From: Pyricularia pennisetigena
Taxonomy: Eukaryota > Ascomycota > Sordariomycetes > Magnaporthales > Pyriculariaceae
Reading direction: 5' to 3'
NCBI RefSeq assembly: GCF_004337985.1
Contig: NW_021940919.1
Coordinates: 62,001-126,000, forward strand
DNA length: 64,000 bases
Both the position numbers and the translations under genes were made by a program. Below the pieces are notes generated by a model. The model was not told the DNA's origin. It worked only from the letters and a program-made list of their open reading frames with translations, and did no database searches. This document shows positions 1 to 10,208 of this stretch, piece by piece (position 1 is the first letter of the stretch; each line of letters begins with the position of its first letter).

Positions 1-1338
1 AAGTGCCAGATCGCCTCAAATTGCAATGTCGAATTTGGCTCCAGCGGCGTACCCACATATTGTTCCAGGGTGCACACAGTGCAATTAAGGATTCATTCAT
101 TCGTCGACGCGCTTGCGTCTGTCGCGTCCCGCTGCTCCCACTGCTACTGTGAGGAAGCCGGACAAGCAACAAGTAGGTACCTAGTGGGAAAAGCGGGTCT
201 CCAATGAACCGGGCGTGCCTTCTCATTGGTGCCTAGCCACCGAGTCCAGGGACAGCTCGAAGTACCGTTGTCACCTAAGGTTTCCTCAGCCAAAAAAATA
301 GGTTGCGTTCAACCTGGGGGAAGAAAGCTCCGATTTTCTTACTCGTCATAATCCTGTTTCTCAGCGGGAGGGATTTCTCGAAGTGCAGATATTATCCATT
401 TCCCGAACCTCACGACTTGTATCTCCGGTCCTCTGTCTTCATCAATCGGGACTGCTTTTTTGCTTTTGAATCGTCAAGAACTTGCCGATTTGTTCTTTTT
501 CTTTCTTTCTTCTTTCTGTTTGTTTCCGTTCTCCACGAGATCAAATTTTTTTGGTCCCTCGAAAACGATTGATCGCACGCACAATCATTTCAGTCCGACC
601 GAAACCCCAGATAGCCCATCACCTCTCTACCGCTCTGGGAGGACTCTATCTATTATCCCAATATTAACCGCTTCTAGAGTCGATCAACTTGTCTGCACGA
701 CAATTCCTTTGTGGAGCTTGGGGAGGAAGAATCGTTCGGTCTGGGACAGATTTGGGGCTCAGTTGGCAGTGTATCTGGACCTGGATCGTTGTACAAAGCA
801 CAGCGCGTATCTGCCGCTGCGTCGATCTTTCAATCATCAAATTTGTCGGGTCTTCCGCTTTGGAACCTTTACCTTACAAAAATAACAAACAGGACAGTCG
901 GATCAACCGCTTCCTGAGAAAGACCGCAAGCACAGAGCTTCGTCTTCGAACAGCCTTTGGCAACACAAGAGCACAAACAAAAGAGAAGAGAAGAGAGCCG
1001 TGTGTATCAGGTTCACGGAGTGTACGTATGGTCAAAGTTCCGCGCTTTCTTTTGTTGCATTTCCTTCTCTTTATGTTTTGTCATTCTCTTTGCTGCTCTT
1101 CTCTCCTCTTTTCCTTGTGTTGGTTTTTCTTTTCATATCTCTATGTTCTTTTTTTTCCAGAATGGTGCTGGAAATGGCGTGATAACACACACCATCATGT
1201 TGATTTCGCTTACTGATCTTGGGTTCGGAGACCACAGACACGCTCCTGTAAATCCTGACCGCGTAATTAGGCCTTTTCAATACAGCTTAGCACTAACTGA
1301 GCTTAACCTCGAGCATCTAGCTCGCAACTTTTCACACA
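1..1338 (+). promoter_or_regulatory. Upstream region and probable leader of the RBP35 gene
   Basis: No protein-coding gene is recognisable here. The right half is pyrimidine-rich, as fungal leaders often are. A possible 5'UTR intron runs from a GTACGT-type donor at 1022 to a T-rich CAG acceptor ending at 1160. Several short unconserved ORFs lie in the stretch and could act as upstream ORFs if transcribed. The transcription start cannot be fixed from sequence alone. Confidence 0.5.
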
Positions 1339-2780
1339 ATGGCCGAGGAGGATTTCGAAATTGACATTTATGGCGATGCCAACCAGGAGCAGCAGGGCGG
1401 TGATGACAACAAGCATGAACAGTCCTATGAAGGCGGTGGCCATCAGGATGAACATGGAGCCAACGACAATGAACAGTACCGGGATGACCAGCAGCATGGA
1501 GAAGATTCATCTCACGCAAAACACGATGACGATTCTAGCCACACCGAGTCTGCCACACCACAGCAGAGCAACCCGCTGAAGCGCAAAGAAGGTTCAGATG
1601 AGCGGGCCATCGACCCAGGTGCCACTTCGGCAATCCTTATTTCCGAGCTCCAATGGTGGATCACCGACGACGACATTCGAGGCTGGATCCGTGAGGCAGG
1701 CTGCGAGGACGAGTTGAAGGACATAACCTTCAGCGAACACAAGGTTAATGGCAAGAGCAAAGGGTACGGCTGAGATATAAAATTGACTTGGAGTGTGATT
1801 CTTTTCTTCATGCATACTAACCGCTATTCTAATTTCCAGTCAGGTTTATATTGAGCTCACATCCCAGCAGGCAGCAACAGCTATCAAGCATCGCCTGGAA
1901 TCCCAAGGCGAGGATGGCTCCTCACAAGCCGGCAGGAAGCACCAAGTAATCTATTCTTCTCCAACGATGAACCCATTCCGAACTCTGCCTAAGGACCAGC
2001 CCCGGACGGGCAAGGATGGTCAAAACCGTCCCACTTCTGGCGCTGGCTACAATAACGATCGCACAGGCAACATGGGCGGCGGAGGTGGCAATTTCAACGG
2101 AGGTTATAATAATCGCGGTCGTGGCGGTTATAACAACATGCGCGGCGGAATGGTCAACAATATGAACCAGGGCGGATTCAACCGCAACTTTAACAACAAT
2201 GCCTACAACAACAACAACAACAACAACATGGGCTTTAACAATCCGATGGGTGGTGGCAACTTTGGAGGCGGCGGCGGTGCGAACTTTGGTGGCTTCCGCG
2301 GCGGTGGAATGGGCATGAACTCGAACATGCGCGGAGGTGGCATGCGTGGTGGCCGCGGTGGTATGGGAGGCGGCATGATGGGTGGAGGTATGGGTGGTCC
2401 CATGGGCAACATGGGCAACATGGGCGGGGGTATGGGCAACATGGGAAACATGGGAGCCATGGGTATGGGGGGTATGGGCGGACCTATGGGAGCCATGGGA
2501 GGAATGGGAGGAAATATGGGAGCTATGGGAATGATGGGCGGAGGAATGCCCGGTAAGTGAATTTGAAAGTCTTATAGTTGGTTTTTACAAGATGTTCAGT
2601 ACAAGAGAGGATACTGGAGACTAACACTGGATATCAGGGTTCCAAGGCATGCAAGGGGGCTTCAACCCACAGGGCTTCTTTGGCGGTGGAGGCGGCAACA
2701 ACAACAATAACGCGCAGGGAGGTGGTGGCAACAACGAGTGGCAGAATCCGCACGGCGCCAAACGTCCTCGGCCGGAGTAG
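1339..2780 (+). CDS. RBP35: RRM and Gly/Met/Asn-rich RNA-binding protein, RBP35/CPSF6-like (pre-mRNA 3'-end processing)
   Basis: Exons 1339-1763, 1840-2552 and 2638-2780 give 426 aa. The first intron has a clear ACTAAC branch site (1816-1821). Residues 1-95 are acidic and open with the FEIDIYGD motif seen in CPSF6-type proteins. One RRM spans about 97-175 and is cut by intron 1 inside its RNP1-like strand (NGKSKG-QVYIEL). The rest is low complexity, rich in Gly, Asn and Met with scattered RGG motifs, and ends in a basic KRPRPE tail. In Magnaporthe oryzae, RBP35 has this architecture, partners the 25-kDa cleavage factor I subunit, and controls alternative polyadenylation and virulence; that role is transferred by similarity. 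Nuclear location is inferred. The other possibility is another RRM/Gly-rich hnRNP-like protein, but the N-terminal motif favours the CFI role. Confidence 0.88.
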
Positions 2781-3155
2781 TTATCTGGACCTAGACCGGA
2801 GACTATGCACCAGTACGCCACGCCTCCAACGACCACGCCTACTGCATCCACCGGTTCCCCAGGCTTCCAAAGCATTTCGCAACAGCTGTGGGGAGTAAAG
2901 CCTAGGGCGGTCTAGGAGTATCCCGGTTCAGTTAGGGAGGCGGCCTTCCCTATCCCACTCAAATTCGCCGGGACTGTGGAGGTTAGAGTCCGGATGTGCT
3001 CATCATTGAAGCACAAATGACTACAACCAGAAAACTTCGCAAGCAAGCGGGCGAGCAAGAGCATGCTACACTAGAGGACCATTGGCATTTACGTACTTCT
3101 TTTCAACCTGTGTTATTTTTTAACAAATCTTGTAACAGAAAGGAGTTCGGATTGG

Positions 3156-3189
<34 letters not shown>

Positions 3190-3688
3190 CGTCTTTGGTT
3201 GAAAGACCAAAGCAAGAACCTGAAGGCTGATATGTTGGCCGATTCGAGCTGAAGCAACACACGGCCACCAAGCAGGAGTCTGGAGTTTGAAATTCATAAA
3301 TGGGAAAAGGGAATACTCATAATGGTTTCGTTTCGTTATTTGTGATGGCGACTTGACTTGGGCAAATCATCTCTCAACTTCTTGCCGTAGGTAGACCTTG
3401 TGCTAGACCTGCTGTGCCTGTTTAATTGTCATGGATTGATAGCTTTTTCACTGCCGATTTAGCATGCCTAGACCTGGCAGCTTGAACTTCAACATTTGTG
3501 GTGATTTGCAGCCACGATTCTTTTCATACTGAGCCGAAGAAAGACGTAGTCTCGACGATGCGGTGCCAAGTTTCACCTGCCGCTTAACTTATCAAAGCCT
3601 TTCAACGGACATGAGGGACCTTCCTGCCAGGTATTGCGTCCTTTCCTAGTGGGGTATCATCTCATTTTGAGTCTATACTACTTCCTAT
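2781..3688. other. Convergent intergenic region between RBP35 and the SET gene
   Basis: This holds the 3' flanks of two genes that point towards each other. No coding gene or RNA gene was recognised. It contains a 33-nt T tract at 3157-3189. Confidence 0.6.
3157..3189. repeat. T33 homopolymer tract
   Basis: Thirty-three consecutive T on the plus strand, the longest of about a dozen such tracts in the window. It sits 377 bases past the RBP35 stop codon in the convergent spacer. Confidence 0.95.
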
Positions 3689-5072
3689 TTACGCTAGTTT
3701 CGCCCCCAGCCGCTTGATTTCTTTATTCACCAGGCTCGATATCTGCTTCCATCTCCTCAACAACAACTCCGTCTGCTCCTCTAATTCGGGCCCGTAATCG
3801 CGACCTTGGTCCTCCAAAGCTTCGCAGCGCTCCTCGATGATCTCGTCACGATACCTCGTCAAGGCTTTGAGCAGCAGCCGGTCCACCCTGCTCTGCATCC
3901 TCTCGGCGGCGCCCTTGCCCCTGACCGAGGCGTCCTCGAAGCCGTCGACAAAGGCGTGCCACGACTCCTCGTTGGGGCTGCAGACCAGCCTCAGAGCGAC
4001 CTCTGTGCGGTAGCAGACGGTGGCGGCGTCAAGCATGTAGTTCCCCAGGAAGTTGCGCTCCTTGAGCAGCTCCCTCTGGGCCTTTGTGAGGAGCGGCAGC
4101 ACGGCGTCGTCGATGCGCACCTCGTCCCACCTGTTGATGGCCAGCACGAAGCCGTACTCGGCGAGCAGGAAGTCGTTGCTGTGGTTGCCGTAGCAGATCA
4201 GGACCTCCTCGCCGGCGTCGTAGTCCCTGTCGGCCCTGATGGTGAAGTCCTCGTCGTTAAAGGCGACGGCACAGCCCGAATCGGCGTGGTTGAACAGATC
4301 CGCCACGGGCTGCAGCACCATCCTGTCCTCCTTGGCAAGCCGCTCCGTGCGCGGGCAGACAAAGTAAAAAGTACGCGTGTTGGCGAGCAGCCACGCGTAA
4401 CGGTACGAGTCCCTGGTCGGCTTCTTGGAGAGTGGCGACGACGACACGGCCTCCCAGTCCTTGGCGAACTTTTCCTCCTGCTGGGCGAGCAGCTCAGCTG
4501 CGCGCGTAGGGAGGAGCGCCTGCAGCGCTGGTGGCCAGGTGAAGGGCATGGTCCGGACGTCCTCCGGGGTCGGGAGCACGGCGTTCCACTCGTCATACTT
4601 GCCCGAGTCCTCGAGGGCCAGGTCAGCTGCCAGGAGGCCGTGGACGGTCATGTTCTTTGGTAGAGCCTTGCTTATCTCTTTCGGGACGGTGAATTTTGTC
4701 CGTAGAGCCGTCGTTGGCACGCGCAGGACAGTCTCATCGGCCTGCTTGTCCGATTAGTTTAATCCAGTAAGACCATGTGACGGTAAAAAAAAATATTTAT
4801 ATACAAAAAAAAAATAAATAAATAAAAAGGTGGGCTGAGGTTGGAGGAAGAAGACTCCAGTTATACCTTGACTTTCCTGCTGGCGATGATACCAATTCCA
4901 CGCCCTGGGATTCTGTCTGGTCGAACTCCCGAAAGGACTATTCCTTGAGCTTCAGCCCACTTTGACACAAGGCTTCAGTTAGTATCATTGGGAGTGACAT
5001 GTAATAGCGCTGGGTAGACTTCGTCCGTAAAGACTGCCTTCTTACATTGATCAGTTCCTCGTGTGCCTCCAT
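3689..5072 (-). CDS. SET-domain protein lysine methyltransferase (SETD3/RKM class)
   Basis: Minus-strand exons 5072-5046, 4959-4867 and 4741-3689 give 390 aa. The first exon is only 9 codons (MEAHEELIN). The residues just after intron 1, WAEAQGIVLSGV followed by PGRGIG, are the classical start of a split-SET domain. Further on come ADLFNHADSG (the NH motif of the SAM pocket) and AGEEVLICYGNHSNDF with the catalytic-type Tyr. An alpha-helical C-terminal part (about 265-390) fits a Rubisco-LSMT substrate-binding domain. Relatives methylate ribosomal proteins, elongation factors or actin; the substrate cannot be told from sequence. Intron 1 uses an ACTAAC branch with the AG 17 nt downstream, skipping a nearer AG. 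It is divergently placed to COQ4 across about 700 bases. Confidence 0.85.
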
Positions 5073-5778
5073 GATACAGCGACAGGGCGGTGGCAGATCT
5101 CACGCGGGCCAGCAAGTATACCAGTTGCGCTTGGCAGCAATGCACAAAGGCTGAGAGCCAATTGCGCCCTGTCTCTTGCAAACGAGAAGCAACGCCAAGA
5201 CAGAAAGCCAGAGCGAAGCTAGCAAAGATGAACCTTTGATTGATTGTTTAGTTTTTTTTTTTTTTTTTTTTTCCCTCTTGTCAACACATTTTCACAACTC
5301 CATGGCCTGATACACAACCCAAAGCCACCCACAAAGGTTAAAGTAGCTTGGAACTTCAGGGGTGGTTCTCCAAGGATGAGTCAATCCCGATCGATCCTGC
5401 AGTCGTCGTGGATAAGAATAAATTGTAGCAAAACGCGGAAGAATCTTTGTCTTGCCAATCGGTACGTATAATCTTACCAAACCAAGAATGGAAATCCACC
5501 GGGCCCGAACGCAAGCCTTGTGGGTCTGATCCAATCGGCGCGGAGCCGACTGTGGGGCCGCTTCGCCTGCCGGGAGTCATGAGTTGATGAATGCATCATT
5601 TTATCCCTGTCATTTTGGTCGGGACATTTCTGCGCATCGAACCACAAAGTGGGAAGCTTTTTAGCAGCTACGAAGCTTTCCATGTTGGCCATGCCATGCT
5701 GTAGTCTGAGCTGAGCACTATCCCACCATTTGGCAAGCTGGCGTCTGCAATAAAGAAGGGTGACGGCCCAAAACAAAT
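5073..5778. promoter_or_regulatory. Divergent promoter region between the SET gene and COQ4
   Basis: Both flanking genes start outward from this 706-base stretch. It carries a T21 tract at 5252-5272 and a CCAAT pentamer at 5531-5535, about 245 bases before the COQ4 start. CCAAT boxes bound by the HAP complex are known at many fungal respiratory genes; use here is inference. No coding gene was seen. Confidence 0.5.
5252..5272. repeat. T21 homopolymer tract
   Basis: Twenty-one consecutive T within the divergent SET/COQ4 promoter. Such poly(dA:dT) runs commonly exclude nucleosomes in fungal promoters; that role is inferred. Confidence 0.95.
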
Positions 5779-6830
5779 ATGAATTCGTCTTGCGCTCGTG
5801 CCGTGCAGGCAATCATTCGGAGTCCCTGTCGCCAGCGGCCCATACTGGAGCGCGCTTGCTTAAGCTGCGCACCAATCGCCCACGACCGCAAGTACTTTTC
5901 GGTGCTTGATCGACCACCGCCCAACTACCCGGGCCATGTGCCACTGACGAGACTTGAGCGCGCCGGCCTTGCCGTTGGCTCGGGACTGTGGTCGTTTTTC
6001 GATCCCCGCCGAGGAGGTAAAAAAAAAAACAAATGCTGCCCACCCCCTCCGTGCTGCACCAGCACTTCTCACTTTTTTCCAAGCCCATAGAAACAACCGC
6101 GTACGTATTACCTGAGATCTGACAAGCCCGCCCTCGAAACCCTTCATTTTCCCCTCCAGACCTGATCGCCGCATTTGCCGAAGCGACCGCGACCCCATAC
6201 TTCGTCCCGCGGCTGCGCGACGCGATGCTCGCCTCGCCCACGGGCCGGCGGATCCTCCGCGACCGGCCGCGCATCACCTCGACGTCGCTCGACCTGCCGC
6301 GGCTGCGCTCCCTGCCCCCCGGCACCGTCGGCGCCACGTACGTGGCCTGGCTGGACCGCGAGGGAGTGTCGCCCGACGACCGCGCGGACGTGCGGTACGT
6401 GGACGACGAGGAGTGCGCGTACGTGCTGCAGCGCTACCGCGAGAGCCACGACTTTTACCACGCGCTGACGGGCCTCCCCGTCGTGCGCGAGGGCGAGGTC
6501 GCCCTCAAGGCCTTTGAGTTTGCAAACACCCTCCTGCCCATGACTGGGCTGGCCACCTTTTCCGCCTTCACGCTGCGCGAGGGCGAGAGGAGGCGCTTCC
6601 TCGACACCTACCTGCCCTGGGCCGTCAAGAACGGCCTGCGCGCCAAGGATGTCATCAACGTATACTGGGAGGAGGAGCTTGAGACGGACGTCGTCGATCT
6701 GAGGAAGGCCCTGGGCATCGAGCCGCCGCCGGATATGAGGGACGCCAGGAAGAGGGAGAGGGACGCCAGGCGGCGGAGGAAGCAGCTCGAGGCCGAAGCT
6801 CAACAGACTCCGGGTGCAGAAAACTCATAG
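5779..6830 (+). CDS. COQ4: Ubiquinone biosynthesis protein COQ4, mitochondrial
   Basis: Exons 5779-6016 and 6160-6830 give 302 aa, a normal length for fungal Coq4. The N-terminus is basic and Ser/Arg/Cys-rich, fitting a mitochondrial presequence. The [18 protein letters not shown] motif starts the mature domain. The Zn-binding signature HDFYH followed 11 residues later by Glu (HDxxHx11E) lies in [15 protein letters not shown], and [12 protein letters not shown] is another family hallmark. COQ4 organises the coenzyme Q synthesis complex on the matrix face of the inner membrane and takes part in quinone-ring decarboxylation/hydroxylation. The tail is a run of charged residues rich in Arg and Lys. 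The join GAG-G|AC is phase 1 and restores the conserved RRGDLIAAF stretch. Confidence 0.96.
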
Positions 6831-7202
6831 AGAAGGAAGTGGTCGTGTACACTGAGCTCGGGCAGGCGGGTCGAGCCGGACGACTTGTAATATCATCTGT
6901 AGCACCACTGCTCACCACGTCTTCGTAATATATTGTGCTGTATTATATCGCAATAGCTATCTTGACAAAACACACATGATACGGATATTGGGGAGTGTTC
7001 CCCTGGACTGCGTACAGGAGAAGAAAAAAAAAACCCCCCCTATGGCACTCATTATTTGCCGGCTAGCTCATCACATCCTACCCCGGCTTGTTTGTGTGTT
7101 TGCAACTGACCAAACATAGCCTGCTACTCGAATTTAAACATGTACGAGGAAAGCTTCAATTTTTCTGGACTCCGACTGGAACAAGGCGACACCGCACTCT
7201 GA
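6831..7202. other. Convergent spacer between COQ4 and PDCD5
   Basis: Holds the 3' flanks of both genes. AT-rich, with short A and C runs near 7025. No gene or other element was recognised. Confidence 0.6.
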
Positions 7203-7896
7203 TCAAATATCAAGTAGATCGTCGTCATCGTCGGCCCAACCCTTTCTCCTGCTGACCACAATCTTCTCCTCCTCCTTCTTGTCGGCCACGGCGTTGAGGA
7301 GCTCCTTGAGCTGCTCCTCGGTGACCTTTTGCCGCAGCTGGCCCGACTGCGCCAGCATGATCAGCCGGTTTTCGACCTCGGTTGCGCGCGACTCCTTAAC
7401 CATCCGGATGCGGCCCAGTCGGTCCATGGCCTCGGGGTGCAGGATTTGGTTCAGGATGCTGGTTCGTGCTTCGGCTGCGTGGTGACGAGAAGAAAAGTTA
7501 GATCGATTATTCTTTTTTTTTTTTTTTTTTTTTTTTCGTCTGGTCAACCGGGGTCTGTCGCTTTATAGCGCAGCAAGATTTCGGCCTGAGGGATGTCACG
7601 GGGTTGATATGTACCTTCTTGTTGTCTGCAAAAGGGAGAAAAAGAGAAGAGAGAATGCTTGTCAGTCCGTATCTCCAGTGCGATTCCATGCGTGATCACT
7701 ACAGCACAACTCACTTCCTCTGCTCAGCTTGGCCTCCACCTCCGCCGCCGCCCCCAGACTTGGCTCCCCCGCTTTGTGCCTTGAGCTGCTCGAGCCGGGC
7801 TTTGCGAATCTGTGATAGTTAGCGCTTTTGAATAGACTAATGATGAATATAATGGGGAATTCTGGGACTCGCCTGCTCTAGATCTGCGTCTTCCAT
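7203..7896 (-). CDS. PDCD5-family protein (programmed cell death 5 / TFAR19)
   Basis: Minus-strand exons 7896-7873, 7809-7715, 7625-7615 and 7474-7203 give 133 aa. The protein reads MEDADLEQ-IRKARLEQLKAQ, a Gly-rich linker, then RKQQEAEARTSILNQILHPEAMDRLGRIRMVK, an unmistakable PDCD5 core, and ends in an acidic DDDDDLLDI tail. PDCD5 is a small DNA- and chaperonin-binding three-helix protein; yeast and archaeal members are also known. Two splicing features stand out. Intron 1 (7872-7810) begins with GC, not GT. Exon 3 is just 11 nt. Both are needed to keep the conserved QQEAEAR sequence in frame. Intron 3 contains a 24-nt homopolymer run (A on the coding strand). Confidence 0.93.
7513..7536. 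repeat. T24 homopolymer tract inside a PDCD5 intron
   Basis: Twenty-four T on the plus strand, read as A24 in the PDCD5 transcript. It lies inside intron 3, between the 11-nt exon and the last exon. Confidence 0.95.
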
Positions 7897-8366
7897 TTTC
7901 TTTCAAGAGTTGAACCAACTAGCTTAATAGTGTGTGTAAATGGACGTGTCGCGCGTCTTGCATCGTCTGTTTCGCCGGTTATTTTCCACAAAACCCCCAC
8001 CCTGCGTCATAGGGTCCTGTGGGACCAGGATCGGAAATTTGGAAGGTAAAGGGTAGGTGGTGTTGTGACGAACAATGAAATCGGGGCTCTGCGATTCGGG
8101 ACTATTTTATTAATGCTTCTAACGCACATGCCTTGTTTAATTTGCTTGTATTGAACACTGGTCCTAGACAAGTCTGTATGTAAATAAAGTAAGTAACATT
8201 GCAAGTCTAATCCATAAATTTAAGCTCTCCAAATCAAATACAAATGTGGACAAAACCCTCCACACAACCAATATAGCTTCACCGCAAAGTTTATATTATA
8301 CAGGTCCCAAAGGAGACTAGAAGAGCTGTTTCAAGTGCATGTAAATAGGTCATACCCGTAGTGCCC
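7897..8366. promoter_or_regulatory. PDCD5 upstream region and 3' flank of the Cbs2-like gene
   Basis: Tandem spacer: the PDCD5 promoter must lie here, and the Cbs2-like transcript of the next gene should end in it. No gene was recognised. Confidence 0.5.
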
Positions 8367-10208
8367 TCACAGTTGGAACCGGATTGCGGCTTGACTGCGC
8401 TTTCGAGTAAGTTTGGCCTTGGCCTTGACTGACTGTATCACCGACCATGTCGTAGGCAGCTCGAGACCCAGATCCCGACCACGCTTGACAAACCATCCGG
8501 CCGTGTGATCAATGTCGAGGGCGCTGCCATGCAGCACATACGAACGCAGATCGCTGTCTCTGGAAGGGTGGAGAGACCGCAACCTGCCTATTATCTCGAC
8601 TCGTGCGTAGCGTTTTTCCACGTAATTGCGGAATCGTGGGTTTTCATCCAGTTCCGGTAATTTGGTGACGACGTTGCGCATCTCCTCAAGCATCTGTTCC
8701 ACCAACTCAAGTCCGTTTTCAAGACGACCCAGCTCGCTATACTCGCAGTCCAGCATTGCCACAACGCTGTCAACGGCAGTCAAAAACATTAATTTGGTCA
8801 ACTTGAACTGTAGGAAGAGACCCATTGGTACAGTTTGTACATTCAGCTTTCTGTCCGTTGACATTCCGTACAGAAAATGCTCAAGAGGACCAACAAAGTT
8901 GGGCGGCGGATGCTTCTTGAGGGACGCAAACTGGTCCACATCTCCTAGCAACGCAGTGAGGTACAGTCGTCCCATCTCCGGCGCTTCGCGAATCGCGAAA
9001 TAGTAAGCGTCAGAGCCCTCACTGAGGTGCCGCGGTAGATGGGTCATGTGGCCCAAGACATACAGCGGACGGCTCTCGGGGTTTTGAAACAGACGTTCGT
9101 TAAGAAACTCGGGAAGGCCAAGCGCATCTTGAACGAGACAAATGACTGTTCTGTTGTCTATCCGCGGAGTAAGAGGCGCGAGTTCTTTCAGGATAGTCCC
9201 CGCACGCGCAGTCACCACCAACTGGTCAATATGGCCACCTCCGCTGTCACTCTTAGAAGAAAACCCTTCAGCAGCGAGCGTCCCAGAAGAAACGACGTTA
9301 GAACCACGCAGTAGTCGTATTTTCTGGCCCTCTCGGATCCAGGCCTGTTGCTTCTTGCCCGGAACAAGCAATGTGACAGGTGGAAGCTGCTCGACTAATG
9401 ACAACGAGTGGGCGATGTAGGTCGAGTGTATATTAGAAGCAAGCACGTGTGTTGGCTTCAGTCGGGTTAGGCCTTGTTCAATCTCACGAGCCAAAAGACT
9501 GCGAGGCTGTGGCTCCGGGGCCGTTGGGGCTTCAGAGATGGACACGTCTGTTTCGTCAAAGATATTTGCCGTAGTAAAGCCAGCAGCTGCGGCTGCCTCG
9601 AATTTTTCACCCTTCCTTGCCTTTCTGCTTTTTAGTTTCTTGGACGAGCTAGATGAGGGTTTTCCATTCCTGGCGTCCGTCGGCGGCGATGATTGTGGAC
9701 TCCCGACGTCTATTCCAGAGGATGAATAGGTGTCTATCAAAAGTGAAGGGATGCCAAAAGGGAAGTCGTAATTCGTTGGAAGATCGGAGTATTCGGTCAC
9801 TCTCTCTGCTCTGCGCATCGCCTCCGCAAAGGATTCTGGCTTTGCAAATGACCGCAACGGCTGCGAACTGGTGCGCTTCTGAACGGGAAAGTAGCGCTGC
9901 TGAAGCTCCAGGGTTGGTAGAACAGGAATAAGCAGGCTCGGTACATTGAAGGGGAAATCGTAGTTGACTGGTAGTGGTGGTTTTTTCTCTGGTGCAGAAT
10001 CGCTGTTGCTGCTCCGAGGAGCTGCTGCTGGTCGACGCGGGTGGGTGCCATCGCTGTTGTCACTCAAAGGCTCAGGTCCTTGTACCCTGGCCCGGTCGAC
10101 CTCGTTGTTATTGCTGCTCCATCTTGTGCTTTTGTAGGGTATGCGCGCGAGCACCCGCGACTGCGCGCGGCGGCTCAGTATTCGAGACACTGTGAACGGT
10201 AATATCAC
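8367..10208 (-). CDS. Mitochondrial Cbs2-like / degenerate ketopantoate-reductase-fold protein
   Basis: Uninterrupted frame of 613 codons. Residues 1-30 (SRILSRRAQSRVLARIPYKSTRW) look like a mitochondrial presequence. Residues 250-610 resemble the ApbA/PanE (2-dehydropantoate 2-reductase) fold as in yeast Cbs2, an activator of cytochrome b mRNA translation: HVLASNIHSTYIAHSL, PPVTLLVP, then a C-terminal helical domain. The dinucleotide-binding glycines expected near residues 257-262 are absent, so catalysis is doubtful. A 16-residue motif occurs twice, at about 79-95 and 143-159 (NYDFPFNVPSLLI / NYDFPFGIPSLLI). The 5' end is unresolved: the frame begins with GTG directly after an in-frame TAG, and the first Met is at about residue 131. 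A translational-activator role is inference. Confidence 0.72.
   Translation of the reverse strand: MILPFTVSRILSRRAQSRVLARIPYKSTRWSSNNNEVDRARVQGPEPLSDNSDGTHPRRPAAAPRSSNSDSAPEKKPPLPVNYDFPFNVPSLLIPVLPTLELQQRYFPVQKRTSSQPLRSFAKPESFAEAMRRAERVTEYSDLPTNYDFPFGIPSLLIDTYSSSGIDVGSPQSSPPTDARNGKPSSSSSKKLKSRKARKGEKFEAAAAAGFTTANIFDETDVSISEAPTAPEPQPRSLLAREIEQGLTRLKPTHVLASNIHSTYIAHSLSLVEQLPPVTLLVPGKKQQAWIREGQKIRLLRGSNVVSSGTLAAEGFSSKSDSGGGHIDQLVVTARAGTILKELAPLTPRIDNRTVICLVQDALGLPEFLNERLFQNPESRPLYVLGHMTHLPRHLSEGSDAYYFAIREAPEMGRLYLTALLGDVDQFASLKKHPPPNFVGPLEHFLYGMSTDRKLNVQTVPMGLFLQFKLTKLMFLTAVDSVVAMLDCEYSELGRLENGLELVEQMLEEMRNVVTKLPELDENPRFRNYVEKRYARVEIIGRLRSLHPSRDSDLRSYVLHGSALDIDHTAGWFVKRGRDLGLELPTTWSVIQSVKAKAKLTRKRSQAAIRFQL

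Noticed and set aside
3806..4663. 285-residue open frame on the plus strand
   Set aside because: Exact antisense of the SET-domain exon; GC-rich codon bias opens the opposite frame, and no family is seen in it.
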